64,000 bases of DNA, taken from assembly GCF_041956535.1 (NCBI RefSeq), contig NW_027192198.1, forward strand, positions 628,714 to 692,713, in the 5' to 3' direction. A model generated the notes under the pieces. That model was not told the DNA's origin. It did no database searches and saw only the letters and a list, made by a program, of their open reading frames with translations. Positions 11,997 to 23,863 of this stretch are shown here, piece after piece (the stretch's first letter is position 1; every line of letters starts with the position of its first letter). The stretch comes from Calcarisporiella thermophila CBS 279.70. Taxonomy: Eukaryota; Calcarisporiellomycota. A program made the position numbers and the translations under genes.

Positions 11997-12504
11997 NNNN
12001 NNNNNNNNNNNNNNNNNNNNNNNNNNNNNNNNNNNNNNNNNNNNNNNNNNNNNNNNNNNNNNNNNNNNNNNNNNNNNNNNNNNNNNNNNNNNNNNNNNNN
12101 NNNNNNNNNNNNNNNNNNNNNNNNNNNNNNNNNNNNNNNNNNNNNNNNNNNNNNNNNNNNNNNNNNNNNNNNNNNNNNNNNNNNNNNNNNNNNNNNNNNN
12201 NNNNNNNNNNNNNNNNNNNNNNNNNNNNNNNNNNNNNNNNNNNNNNNNNNNNNNNNNNNNNNNNNNNNNNNNNNNNNNNNNNNNNNNNNNNNNNNNNNNN
12301 NNNNNNNNNNNNNNNNNNNNNNNNNNNNNNNNNNNNNNNNNNNNNNNNNNNNNNNNNNNNNNNNNNNNNNNNNNNNNNNNNNNNNNNNNNNNNNNNNNNN
12401 NNNNNNNNNNNNNNNNNNNNNNNNNNNNNNNNNNNNNNNNNNNNNNNNNNNNNNNNNNNNNNNNNNNNNNNNNNNNNNNNNNNNNNNNNNNNNNNNNNNN
12501 NNNN
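11997..12504. other. Assembly gap (508 N)
   Basis: A run of 508 undetermined bases between the syntaxin gene and the 3' end of the CLEC16A-like gene. It is flanked by C/T-rich low-complexity sequence on the left. Its true length and content are unknown, and ORFs drawn through it are artefacts. Confidence 0.99.
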
Positions 12505-12793
12505 CTATTTGATGATTTTAGCAATTGTTTATTTTTGGCCATTCTGTGGCTATCTACTTTTTTTTGATATTTTTGTAACTTTTAAAGTATACTTCAAATA
12601 AACCCCTATGAACTGCGAAATTCAGTTCGTTTTTGAACTACTTCAGTAACTCTCCACGAAATCGGTTTGGTTTAAAAATGTTATATTTTACATATTGTAA
12701 GTTGGGTATGCAAAGGAAAAAGGAGATAAAGACAGAGAAGAAGATTGGCAGCGCTCAAAATAAATAACTAAAGAAGGCAACATGAAAATGCAT
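12505..12793. other. Intergenic between gap and CLEC16A-like gene
   Basis: AT-rich sequence downstream of the minus-strand gene. No coding potential seen. Confidence 0.4.
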
Positions 12794-15546
12794 CTAGAGG
12801 CCCAAAAAACTCATCAGACGATTCCACTTAAACTGTTCATCATTCAAATCGGAACTTGTGCCCTTCACAAAGTCTAGGGAAGGGGGTCGTTGACGTAAGA
12901 GCCGAAGACGACATGATCGCAATAATATAAATATCTGCGTAGTTCTAACAGCATCTACAACATTGGAATTTACAGTACTGAGAGACTGCCCTGCTGAAGC
13001 AGATGTGCTTGCTGAGCCGGCTGGCTCATAGCTTGCGTAGGTTGGTTTGACGAGTTCACCGTCAAACAAAAACATCTCCGCAAGCCGCTCGCCGGTTACT
13101 TTTAACTCTTGAACGGCACGATCGATTCGATTCAAAAACGAGATGGACAGGACTGAGCGATCCGAAAACGTATCACGTAACTTCAAGTGGAAGTACAGCT
13201 CTGCCTCTTGGAGCTTTTTGAGTTGTTCGGAGGGGAGACATGGCTCCGTGCCCTGGAAATAAACCAGTTCGAGGAGAAGTTCTGCCGCCATCTATGCCAC
13301 GAAATAAATCAAGATTCATTGAAGCATGGTTTTGAAAGAACCTAAACATATCGTACATACTTGAATCGTGATCATCCTGAAGATTGCCGAGGAATGACAC
13401 AAAATATGCACCAAGTATGAAATCAGCTCATCTCTCCTCCTGGGCTCTTCTCCCTTGTCTTTTTCCATATCCTTTGGCAGCTTCTGCTTCACATCCTCGA
13501 CTATGTCCATTCCTGGAGATGCTTTAATTTCTTCGGAACTATACTGTTCCAAGCTCTGCCTAATAGATGGTCTTGGTGGAAGCGGAGGGGGTTCCAATCC
13601 TTCATATGGATCGAAAACAACGGAGAAGCCGCTCCGGCTACTAAATGAGCGGGTTGAGTCTGTGGAGGTGCGCCGTCCATCAGAAAGATTCTCGGCGCTA
13701 GGGCTTGTGAGAGTATCAAGGATGCGGCGGGCTCGGAAAAGCTTTTGAGGGTAAATATCAGTCTTGATGAGTGTATTGGCCTTTGCACCTATAATCGAAG
13801 GAGAGTAATAAATGGATTTTTTTTAGCATGGTGTATGAAGTAGACTATGGGGTTGATAGTACCTTGGTTCCGGCAAGCTAGGTATATTAAGCAAAGTGCT
13901 GGCAGGACATTCAAGTCTGACTCAGATGGCATTAAAAAGTCAATGATTGCATCTCTATATATATTACTAAGGTAAAATAAAATAAAAATAATAAAAATGA
14001 ATTGAGAAATAGTAGCAATCGTTTCGGGGAGCATTTGTAATACCTTTGACCGAATTCTCTATTGATTCCTGAAGTAGCGAAAAGTAAACGAATGGTTTTG
14101 CCGATCAGAGGAGGGTATTTGATAATGTGGAAGATATGAGAGAGTAGCCAGAGGGAAATGACAGGTCCAATAGGGGGTTTCTAAATTTGCGTATAGATAC
14201 GTATAAACATGAGCGAAAATAAGTAATTAAGCATTTAGCGATGAGCATCCCCCAATTTCTAACCTCGGTATTGCCTAATAATTCAGGCTTCACCAGACCA
14301 TTAAGATAGAGTGGCAATATTAAATGGTCCACCATATGTAGATTAAGCACCTCATTAATCTTAGGAACTCCAAGGTTGATAATATCGTTGACGTAATATA
14401 AACAATCGCCATGTTCGGCGAGAAAATACGAAATCCTAGAGATTTTTCCAGGCGAGCTAATAAAAAACCCAGCTGCTCAGTATCGGCCATAAAATGGAGG
14501 AAAGCTTCTTATTATAATATTTTTTAAAAAAAAGAGAGAAATGTTACCTATTCTGACTGTATAGATCTTCAAGCGAGACCCCATGATTACCAATGAACCA
14601 CATAAGATTGGAAAAATATGGTGCAGTAGAGTTATCCAGGATAAAATTTTGCATCCGCTCATCATTGACTATATCAAAGAGGAGGTTAAATAAAAATGGA
14701 GGTGGAGCAAGAGCAAGTTAAAAATCACCTCTGTAAACATTAAGCGTTATGGTGCGAACTGCCGCGCGGATCAAACTCTCCTCCGAATTAAAAAACTTGA
14801 TGGCCTCCGTATATAAGGGGAAATCGTCAAGATGCTTTCAAACCAAACGTCAGCGATTCCAAATTATCATGGTTAATAGATGAGGAGTGTGGCTTACTTC
14901 ATTGAAAAAGAAATGAATCGTATCCTTGTCGAGCTTAAAGGAGAGGGTGCGTAAAAAATAGATGAAGTATGCAAGAATCTCGTCGACAGAGAAATCGAAC
15001 TTGTGGCATATTATTTGATTTACATAGTTGTTCGAGAGCAGAAAGTCTAGTAAAATATTGGACAAGAATTCATAAAGATAAAGAGTAAGTTAGAGACATG
15101 CCCTATATAGATGAGCGGAGAGGAATTGCCTGGACACATACAAAATACTGTTGGATCTCTGATGTTTTCAAACAGAATATTTAACGTCTGTAATATCTGG
15201 ACAATAAGATTCGGCGATCGGCGCTCTTCAAACAATTTCAGGAAATACCAATGAACGTTTTTTTCGAAGAACCATCTACCATTTAATGCATTAGAAGCGA
15301 GTGAGTATGATCAGCAGCTTCTAAACAAAGATCTGTAAATGGAAAAAACTACTCGAGGAGGTCCGGATTATTATTCTGATCACCCCACACGAGCAACTGC
15401 GTAATCTCTTTGAGCGTGTCAATAATCTGACCCTCATGCGTCTTGGGGGGGTAGCGCTCTAAACTATCACATAACTCTTTGAGGTGATCTAGCGAATACT
15501 TTTCATATTTAGGCCACAACATCAGTTCCGCCCATTTCGGCCACAT
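12794..15546 (-). CDS. CLEC16A/GOP-1-like endosomal-autophagy protein (FPL domain)
   Basis: Ten minus-strand exons: 15353-15546, 15142-15275, 14898-15046, 14729-14834, 14548-14668, 14264-14456, 14044-14180, 13863-13966, 13361-13788, 12794-13291, giving 687 residues. The FPL domain is unmistakable: [61 protein letters not shown] and [11 protein letters not shown], followed by LMWFIGNHG and [13 protein letters not shown]. Animal CLEC16A/Ema/GOP-1 act in endosome maturation and autophagy/mitophagy; the role here is inferred from that. The C-terminal third is fungus-specific, with a Pro-rich stretch ([10 protein letters not shown]) and a Ser/Ala linker. The acceptor of exon 8 (13966) has an alternative 9 nt downstream in the same frame. 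Confidence 0.87.
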
Positions 15547-16816
15547 AGACCTGGAGTGATAGTGCGGAGTGTAAGTAAATGGGTTGCAATCGTTTGCTAC
15601 GGTATGGCTACCTTCATATATGTGAAACCTACGAAGATACCAACTTGTGATGTGGCTTTTAATTTTACACTTCCGGGAACTTCCAGGTAAATTGTGTCTT
15701 AGTAGATGACCTTTGTTATCACCTTAGCTTAATAGACTCACCATACGTCACTTTGGAGTCGCGTATTTTCAGCGGCTCCTATTTTTTCACTAATAACTCC
15801 ACTAACTGCTAACCATTTTTCTATTAACCATCATAGGCAAAATACCTATGAATATTTGAGCACGATTTGCTCCACTTTGAGCCACCGTGTATCTTGTTAA
15901 GCAACACGGAGTGCCCGCATAATAGAGGACTAGTTTTTTTTTTTAAAAAACCAAGCTTAGAGACGCTTTCCGATATTTCAGAAATGGGAACACTCGTTTT
16001 CTTGAATTGCCTTTTACTCCATATTAAGAATAGACAACAGTTGATGTGTCAAATCCCTCAATAGAGTTCCTTATCTAGACTTGCTTATTCCCCAATACGG
16101 GCAGTTGACAGAGGTTGACATGGTAGATTGAGGGTGGCTCCACTAGGTGTTTATGCCCATGCTCTCAAAACGGTTGTGCCCATATGTGATAGGCCACTTT
16201 TCAGCTCAGAATATCCATATTGGCCAAAAATAAAAAATATTTGACGTGGAAATCTTGGACATTATGACTGTACACTTTGCACGTCATACTAAATATTCAA
16301 TGAGACAATAAACAAATGTATGAGTAAACAGTAGCCAATAATTTCCTTTCGATCACATTGCACCTTACAGGTCGCGGTTGTTAGATTGTTGTATTAACGA
16401 TGTACAGAGGATGCGGATACATGAGAGCATAAGGCAGATTTGCGGTTCCTAAACTTCAATGTATGCTGTCATGCTGGACTTCGTGAACGAATTGTGATGG
16501 GGAAGAATTGAAACGGTGAATAGAATGATCGGCAGCTTGCTGTTATTTTCTATTGCTACACTTCGCGTTTATTTAACCACAATAATTCTGACGTGGCCTG
16601 AATGTTATCATTATTAATCCTGGCACCATATTAATTTTGTTACACAATTGGTTAAAAAAATTTTTGGTCCGATGATAAAATGAATGATTATTAATGAATC
16701 TAGTAAATTTTATTTGGGCTTTGAATGCAAAACTATATATAAAACTCTTCAGAATACCTTTCGCAAAACAACAATCACATCGAAAGATATATAACAATTG
16801 AATCAAATAATATAAC
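15547..16816. other. Intergenic, no gene seen
   Basis: About 1.27 kb of AT-rich DNA between the divergent CLEC16A-like gene and a small plus-strand gene. Only short open frames without protein character were found on either strand. Confidence 0.45.
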
Positions 16817-17262
16817 ATGCCTCACTTTTTTGTCCCTGCACCCCAAAAAACACTCACGTATCCCCTTCACAAAGACTCTGTTGTCTATTTCGAAGGCAAT
16901 GGGTATACGGTCAAAGTGAACAATCGTCGGCGCGTTATGCACCAATTCACGTCCTTCCCTGATCAAAAGGAAATAAAAAATTTTCGCCTAAATAGCGTGG
17001 GACGTGAAGGATCCTTTGCTGTCAGTTCGCAGGTGTATTCGTCCTATTCAGCTATTCGGTAATGAATGAATCGCTGGATTTGAACACTCCCCAAAAGCAT
17101 ATCGAGTATGCTCTCAGGCAATGCCTCTTTAATCTGAGCGACTTGGTGTATTCTCGTGATATTCTGAGCACATCCCGTCGTTTGCGTCAATCCGCAATAT
17201 CGTTGCGCTTCTCTCAAAGTGCTTACGTTCAAAAGCTGGGAGCTCTGTTATCTCATCTGTAA
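16817..17262 (+). CDS. Small hypothetical protein, two exons
   Basis: Two overlapping short ORFs join cleanly if 17059-17117 is removed. This is a 59-nt intron with donor GTAATG and acceptor CTCTCAG, in keeping with neighbouring introns. Exons 16817-17058 and 17118-17262 then give a 128-residue protein. The N-terminal half looks like a beta-rich fold (VVYFEGNGYTVKVNNRRRVM); the C-terminal half looks helical (CLFNLSDLVYSRDILSTSRR). There is no signal peptide or membrane segment. AT-rich flanks and an AATAAA at 17381 follow. I do not recognise the family. Unspliced, the two ORFs would overlap by a TAATG stop/start. Confidence 0.5.
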
Positions 17263-18055
17263 CTTCATAGTGTTCATTCTGTAGATCATCCGTATCATTG
17301 ACTAAGAGTCTCCCCCTATTTTCCACCTCTATATCAATATTATTGTTACATCATTATTATTCCCTCATACAATTCATGTCAATAAAAATGAATGTGTCCC
17401 TCAAAAAAACAAATTAATATTTCATATTACTTTAAAGGTTGCGGACAGTGCGCAAGTGATTTGAAAAGCACCAGTGGATCATTCCATCCATAGCGGTGCG
17501 GAGAGGATCCATTGTCCAATGGAAGCGACTAAGCGAGGCCAACGAATGAGCGTGAGTGCCGGGCGGTTTCTGCGATTTATTCCCTATGAAAAATCAGGAG
17601 GGGATAAATGCCCCCTTTTCCTTCCGATCATGGAAAGGTGGAGAACCATATAGCCCAGTTATTAGATAGAGGAGGACCGATCCAATGAAGATGTAGGGTG
17701 GCCGAAATTAAATAAAACATCGAAAAAAAAAATTGTTCTACTCATGAGAAATTTATGATGCCATCCCGCCATTTTCTATACTAGTTTTCAGGCTCGGGGA
17801 TTAAACGCAGCGAAATTCGGTAGAATGCGGAACTGTCAAAATAGAATTTAAGGGCGCATCAAAATGTCTTGAATCACATGGCTCTGGGGATTGATATATC
17901 TCCTCGAGTCCTTTTCTCTCCTCTCTCCTAGGTTCTTCTCTCTTGCTTCTACTCCACACAGCTGCGTCCTGATTCCCTCCTCACTCTCTGTTTTTCCATC
18001 GCTCTTCTCCAACTTCCCCTTCGTTTTGTCCACTTAGTTACAATAGAGGCCGAGA
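17263..18055. other. Intergenic and likely promoter of the carrier gene
   Basis: Begins with the 3' flank of the small gene (AATAAA near 17381). It becomes pyrimidine-rich at 17880-18030, just before the carrier start codon; this CT-rich block is probably the 5' leader. No other gene is seen. Confidence 0.4.
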
Positions 18056-19102
18056 ATGTCACAGCAAGGACAAAGAAAATCCCTCTCTACGCACCTTCTT
18101 GCAGGCGGTTGTGCCGGGTTAGCTGAGGCGTGCGTGTGCCACCCCCTGGACACAATCAAAGTACGTATGCAGCTGGCAAAATCGGGCCGTGGTGCACAGT
18201 CGATGCAAAGACTGGGGTTTATCGGGGTAGGTGCGGCCATCGTCAAAAAGGAGTCGCCGCTTGCCCTGTACAAAGGGCTAGGCGCGGTAGTCTCTGGGAT
18301 TGTGCCCAAGATGGCCATTCGCTTCTCCAGCTTTGAGCTGTATAAGGAGCTGCTGGCCAATAAGGAGACTGGCAAACCTTCGACGTTGGCGACCTTTTTT
18401 GGTAAGTTTAGGGCGAATGCTTTAGAGTTTCCGGTGAGGATTAAGCTCCAAGTGCTAATGACGTTTGTTTGAATGTTAGCTGGGCTTTCTGCTGGTGTGA
18501 CTGAAGCAGTCTTGGTAGTAACGCCCATGGAGGTGGTGAAAATCCGGCTTCAAGCGCAGCGCCATTCCATGACCGACCCCCTCGATATTCCGAAGTATCG
18601 CAATGCTGGCCATGCCGCCTTCTTGATTGTTAAAGAAGAGGGACTTGGGGCGCTCTACAAGGGTGTCACCCTTACGGCGCTTCGCCAGGCCACCAACCAA
18701 GCCGTGAACTTTACCGTTTACCAGGAGGTGAAAAAGCTTCTACACAAGCTGCAGCCCCAGTACGAGGAGCTGCCATCCTACCAGCACCTGATCGTGGGCG
18801 GGCTCTCGGGCGCGCTTGGTCCAATGTCCAATGCACCCATTGACACCATCAAGACAAGGATCCAAAAGAGCCGGGATCTAACCAAGGAGAATGGATGGAC
18901 CCGCTTCCAACGAGTGACTCTACACATCCTTCGAAATGAGGGCTGGAGAGCATTCTACAAAGGGCTGACACCCCGTTTGCTCCGTGTGGCACCGGGTCAG
19001 GCCATCACCTTCATGGTGTATGAGAAAGTGAAGAGCTGGATCGACGTCTGGAATGAAACGGGCGAGAGCTTGATGAGTAGAGTGAAGGGAAAGCTCGAAT
19101 AA
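18056..19102 (+). CDS. SFC1: Mitochondrial succinate/fumarate carrier (Sfc1/Acr1-like)
   Basis: Two exons, 18056-18401 and 18480-19102, give 322 residues, the normal mitochondrial-carrier length. The three tandem repeats each carry the carrier signature: HPLDTIKVRMQ, TPMEVVKIRLQ and APIDTIKTRIQ. Each is followed by a matrix-gate segment such as ALYKGL or AFYKGL. The sequence around HLLAGGCAGLAEACVCHPLDT and the second-repeat QATNQAVNFTVYQ are characteristic of the fungal succinate/fumarate exchanger. That protein imports succinate into mitochondria in exchange for fumarate during growth on C2 compounds. It faces Rpp1 tail to tail, 358 bases away. Family assignment is secure; exact substrate is inferred from similarity. 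Confidence 0.9.
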
Positions 19103-19460
19103 CACGCCATGATTTCTAGAGATTTTTATTTTATCGCTATAATCCATTATTTATTTTCCATCCTTAGAGCCAAGGATGGTGAGAACTATTGTTATATACA
19201 TACACCTACATGACTCTTCTCCCTTCGAATTGTTTTTTTAAATATCGTGTTTGATACTCTGTTTGGCGAAAACATCAATAATTTACCATATTTCTTAGAC
19301 TTACTTAGACTTGCATTGTATTTAGAGTGAGGGGGGAGGGAAGGGGGCGAAAATAAGAGTAAAGTATAATATGAATTAAATCAACTGAATAAGAATACTG
19401 TTTATTATTCGTGCAGAAAGATGATGCCAATGAATAATGAGTAAAGCATCCGCTCCCAAG
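19103..19460. other. Convergent 3' intergenic spacer
   Basis: AT-rich spacer between the convergent carrier and Rpp1 genes, with a G-rich run near 19330. No gene seen. Confidence 0.4.
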
Positions 19461-20671
19461 CTAACTTTGATCCATCTCATCTTTTGCCTCCTCTCTCCGA
19501 TCCTCTTTGCCTCCCTCCATTCTCGCCAAATCATCCTCAGCCTTTCTCTTCCCGTTTCGCTTTTCAGTGGGTGCTCCTTTGCCCAATTTCCACTCCTCCT
19601 CTGGTTTTAAGTCTTTAAGAGGTGCCGCGCCTACCACGGCTCGGTATGTATTCCTTCGTGTTTCCGCTCTAAGTATCACAGCTCTTCCGTTGGCAGCAAC
19701 GCAATCCTTTGCGGTGGCTTGATTTAGCCCGAAAAGTGCCCCAAGGTTAATGACATCGTATGGGCCCCGGAGCTCAAGGGCACGCTGAGCTTCACTACTG
19801 AGGATAAGATTTTTCCCGTGGGTGACTCGGACGAGAGCCTGGGCATTGCTTATAAGATGTCTTCGTGCAGAGTTATCTATTTGTCCAAAGAAGTGAAGAA
19901 GAGTTTTAGAGAGAGAATAGGCGCATTTTAGGTTGGGAAAGTCACATACCGCGAATGGCGCCCCCATACCCAATTTCGAAATAGATCCCGCGATCAATTG
20001 CCTGCCCAACGGTCGTGTGCTTTAAGTAGAAAGGGAGTCTAGTAGAGAGATCCAGTGTAATTATGTCAATTTCCAGGGTGGAACATGCGTGTTGGAAACC
20101 TTTCTCTGTCGTAGGTTTAACGGCCAGTAAATCATAGGATTGAGCAAGCGCGTTTGTACTTGTCTAGCAAGTCAATAACAATAGTCAGCGGGGGGATGGA
20201 GCAGAGGGAAAAGCACAGCGACATCTACCAAGCCATAGTTATGATTGCTCTCTTCAACAGTGACCGTTAACCGCGTAAGCTGTCGTATAGATCTTTCGTA
20301 GTTTGCAGTGTCCACTTTTTTTACTGGGTTTGCATTCTAACGAGATATAATGCATTATTATACTTGAGAGGGGCAAACTCTCATCAAGTTTCATCTTTAC
20401 CCCACCACTAGTCGGCACTTTCCCGGTCATAGCATAATTGAGCGCCACAACGTCGTAGCCAACTATCCAAGGGCAGTGGAGACATCGTTAACCACCAAAA
20501 TCAATTATTCTTATTGAATGTAGAGAGTGAAACAAGCTCTAGCAAAAACCAAATCATATTATTAGGCCTTGAGGTCCACTTACGATGACTTGCAAGTTTG
20601 ACACTCTGTTGGACATCGTCTGAAGGTGCCCCTTTGCTTGTTGAGTATAATATGTTTAAATCGCAAAACAT
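19461..20671 (-). CDS. RPP1: RNase P/MRP protein subunit Rpp1 (RPP30)
   Basis: Five minus-strand exons: 20584-20671, 20364-20462, 20229-20323, 19950-20163, 19461-19876, giving 303 residues. Family landmarks in order are an MFCDLNI start, HLGYDVVALNY, RQLTRLTVTVEESNHNYG and AQSYDLLAVKPTTEKGF. These are followed by the TIM-barrel core LEIDIITLDLSTRLPFYLK, AIDRGIYFEIGYGGAIR and the hallmark LELRGPYDVINLGALFGL. The protein is the p30 subunit of RNase P and RNase MRP, needed for tRNA 5' maturation and rRNA processing. The C-terminal 60 residues are Lys/Glu-rich and divergent. Intron 2 (20324-20363) would be only 40 nt, near the lower limit, but it is required to keep the family frame. Confidence 0.88.
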
Positions 20672-20874
20672 TCCACTCAATCTTTACATTTCGCTATTGC
20701 CTCGAGACTGCATTATTTAAGCAGGCAGTCACATTCACCTGCGCCGTCCGCGGGAACAACCCGTATTCAATTTCACATGGATTATTACTATAACTACACC
20801 TCCATTCCTAGCAATCCTTGACCCGAATCCTCGCCTGAAGTTATTACTTTTTCTTTAAGAATTTGCAAAGTATT

Positions 20875-22391
20875 ATGGGTAAAGTTTACGTGGTATGTGG
20901 ATGATATTTCCCATTTCTATTATCAGGACGAATTAATGAGAGTTGGCTGGCTGCTTACAGATCGGTGTCGGTATGACAAAGTTCCTCAAGCCTAGAGGCG
21001 AGGTGGATTATCCAGGTGTGCAAATTAGCAGGATATATTTCTAGGGTTGCTTTTGATTAATTTTTCCGTTTCTGCTTAGAAATGGGCCTGGAGGCTGCTG
21101 TCAAAGCGCTAAACGACGCCAACATTAGTTATGACCAGGTTCAGCAGGCGTTTGTCGGCTACGTCTATGGCGACAGCACGTGTGGACAACGTGCACTCTA
21201 TCAGCTTGGAATGTCGCAGATTCCCATCACCAATGTGAACAATAACTGCTCTACTGGGTCAACAGCGTTATTCAACGCGCGTCAGTTAGTGGAATCGGGT
21301 GCATTGGATTGTGCTCTTGCATTGGGTTTCGAGAAGATGGAAAGGGGTTCCCTGGGCTCAAAGTATGAGGATCGAACGAATCCAATGGGTGAGTCTACAT
21401 GGCCCTACGGGGTTGGGAGAAAAACGTAGTTGCCCTAACATTTCCTCCCTTTCGGTTAGATCTCCACGTTGGAAACCTCATTGAAATGTGCGGCTTTGAG
21501 CCTAAGGCCCCGATAGCGGCCCAAATTTTCGGCAATGCTGGTGAGGAGTATATTAAGAAGTTTGGAGCACGTCCAGAACATCTTGCCAAGATTGCGGAGA
21601 AAAACCATCGCCACTCCGCGCTTAACCCATACTCTCAGTTCCGCGACATCTACACTCTGGAACAGGTGCTCAGCTCGCCGAAAGTGTTTGCCTCATTGAC
21701 CAAACTTCAGTGCTGCCCGACCTCGGACGGTGCTGCGTGTGTCATTCTAGCGTCGGAAAGATTTGTGAAGCAGCATGGCTTGCAAGACCGAGCCGTCGAG
21801 ATACTGGGGCAGGCCATGGCGACAGACTCCTACAAAGCGTTCGAAAAGAGTGCCATAGAGGTGGCGGGTTACGATATGACAAAGCATGCCGCGGAAGAGG
21901 TGTACAAGCGGAGTGGCGTCTCTCCCCAGGATGTCCAAGTGGTGGAGCTCCATGACTGCTTCTCCGCCAACGAGCTTATCACATACGATGCCCTTGGACT
22001 GTGTCCCCATGGGCAGGCCCATGTCCTTGTGGACAAGGGCGACACGACCTATGGCGGCAAGTACGTGGTGAATCCGTCGGGTGGGCTTATTTCCAAGGGC
22101 CATCCTCTCGGGGCGACCGGACTGGCGCAGTGTGCGGAGTTGACGTGGCAGTTGCGTGGATGGTGCGGGGATCGTCAGGTGAAGCAGGTGAAACACGCTC
22201 TACAGCATAACATTGGGCTTGGAGGGGCTGCTGTGGTGACTCTGTATGGGCTCCCTCCATTCTTCCAGCGAGGCGACGATCCCGTGAAACGGTTGGGATA
22301 CAACCCAGCCGTGGAGGCTCGGCCCATCTCTGAAGCCGAATTACAGAAAGCGGTGTCGAAGCAGAAATTGCAACTCAGCGCCAACCTTTGA
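20875..22391 (+). CDS. SCP-x-type peroxisomal thiolase (3-ketoacyl-CoA thiolase without SCP2 domain)
   Basis: Four exons: 20875-20892, 20961-21015, 21080-21388, 21460-22391, giving 437 residues. The N-terminus [12 protein letters not shown], the active-site cysteine in [19 protein letters not shown] and the glycine loop [14 protein letters not shown] define the sterol-carrier-protein-x branch of thiolases. The animal enzyme has a further SCP2 domain; this one stops after the thiolase fold. It ends SANL, resembling the KANL peroxisome signal of catalase, so peroxisomal import is likely. It would cleave 3-oxoacyl-CoAs, possibly branched chains. The first exon (18 nt) is short but starts with the expected MGKVYV. 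Confidence 0.9.
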
Positions 22392-22906
22392 GAGGTAGGG
22401 GGAGGGGTGGTTCCCGTCTAGTTTTATTTTCGCCTGTATTTCTTGATGTATCTTTGCTCGTCTACTCCTAATCACAGCTTGGTTTATTATTAAAGTATAT
22501 GATGCCAGTTCTAGTCTATCGATAATTTCTCTATTTGGGATGCAAAGGGGGAGGATGAATTGCAAGTTTGACCAAAAGGAGAAGGATATATCTTTTGGAG
22601 AAGCGGGCCAATCTCGAGAAGAGAGAGAAAACGAAAAAAGCAGACAAGCGAGAAAGAAAAAGGAGACAGACATATATACAAGGTAAATAAAAAGGAGGCG
22701 AAATACCAAGAGACAGACGGAAAAAAAAACAAAGAGACGAAAAAAAGAAAAACAAGACCAATCTAGATAATAAAAAGGGATGCAATGCTAGCATCGTACA
22801 TAGGATAAATAAATGATACTTGTGGTGGTAGGTTTTCTCTGAGCAATGGTGATCACAGAAAAAAACAGATAGTAGTGATAAGAAAATTCGAGGACAAGGG
22901 AGCTTT
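22392..22906. other. Convergent 3' intergenic spacer, A/G-rich on + strand
   Basis: Spacer between the convergent thiolase and cyclin genes. The segment 22560-22760 is strongly A/G-biased on the + strand (GAAAAGAAAGG-like), which creates spurious Ser/Phe-rich ORFs on the minus strand. No gene supported. Confidence 0.45.
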
Positions 22907-23863
22907 TCAATTTTCGTCCATGGGCGCCCAACTCAATCCTGCCGTCGCAGGCTCCCCGCTAGACGATCCGGAATGCGAATAGGGGTGGTAGTGGGTCAGC
23001 GACTTGCGCCGTGTTCGGCCAGGATGGTATTTTGGGTTGGTAAGACCTGGGATGGAAACATGAGATGCCAGGGGGGTCGAAGGCGAAGTGACCGAGCTGG
23101 CGCTCTCGGGGGAGAACGAGGGCATCGAGGTCTCATTTCGGGGGGACGACTCCGATGGGAGCAAGTTTCTCCTCGACATCGCAGCAACGGTGGGATTTGC
23201 GGTTTGAGCGGGATGAGACGGTGCGATCGTAGCAGGCATGTGGGTGGATGAGGAGGGATAGAGAGCGGAGGGCACCAGTTCGGAGAGAGCATCGTAGGAG
23301 CTCTGTAAAGCGGCACGAGCCAAGAGTTGTTCTCCGTAGCTCTGTAGCTCTTCGTTGGGCACATAGAGGTCAAAGTTGCAAAGGAAAAGAAACTCCAGCT
23401 CCAGCTGATTGAGCTCGAGCAGAGACACGCCGCCGACCTACACACAGTTACGGTTGAGTGAAATCCAAGCATGATAGGGACGTAAGCGGGCGGTATTTAC
23501 CTTGGCATATCGAGTGTTCGGGTAAAACAAATCAGAGGTATACTTTGATGCCACCACAATGGCCGCTATTAAGAGCCGGTGAACGTTGTATGAGTTGATT
23601 ATGAATCCTTGGTTGCTCCTGTTCTCGGCAATGCGATCGAAGTACACCAGCACCGAAAGAAGGGCCTCGTTGGGGAATGGAGCAAACTTTAGGATGCGTG
23701 CGAGGTAGGCATGGACAGAAATGGAGGGGATGGCGCGAGAGTGGAAGTGAGTGATAGATGTGGGCGAGAGCGAGTTGTTGGCTTTAAGTATGCATTCGAG
23801 TAGAGATGACACAAGCTTGACGGTGGAAGAGACGGGGAAGGTGGCGAGATCGAAGGGGGCCAT
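22907..23863 (-). CDS. Pho80/PCL-type cyclin
   Basis: Two minus-strand exons, 23501-23863 and 22907-23437, give 297 residues. Residues ~45-150 form a Pho80-like cyclin box: ISVHAYLARILKFAPFPNEALLSVLVYFDRI, then NVHRLLIAAIVVASKYTSD and YAKVGGVSLLELNQLELEFLFLCNFDLYV. This box binds Pho85/Cdk5-type kinases. The C-terminal ~120 residues are Ser/Pro-rich and probably disordered. In yeast such cyclins direct Pho85 to phosphate or glycogen targets; which branch applies here cannot be decided from sequence. Confidence 0.87.

Noticed and set aside
11888-12601. Long ORFs on both strands through the N run
   Set aside because: They consist of undetermined residues across an assembly gap.
18034-18528. 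164-codon ORF antisense to the succinate/fumarate carrier
   Set aside because: Shadow of a well-supported carrier gene on the other strand.
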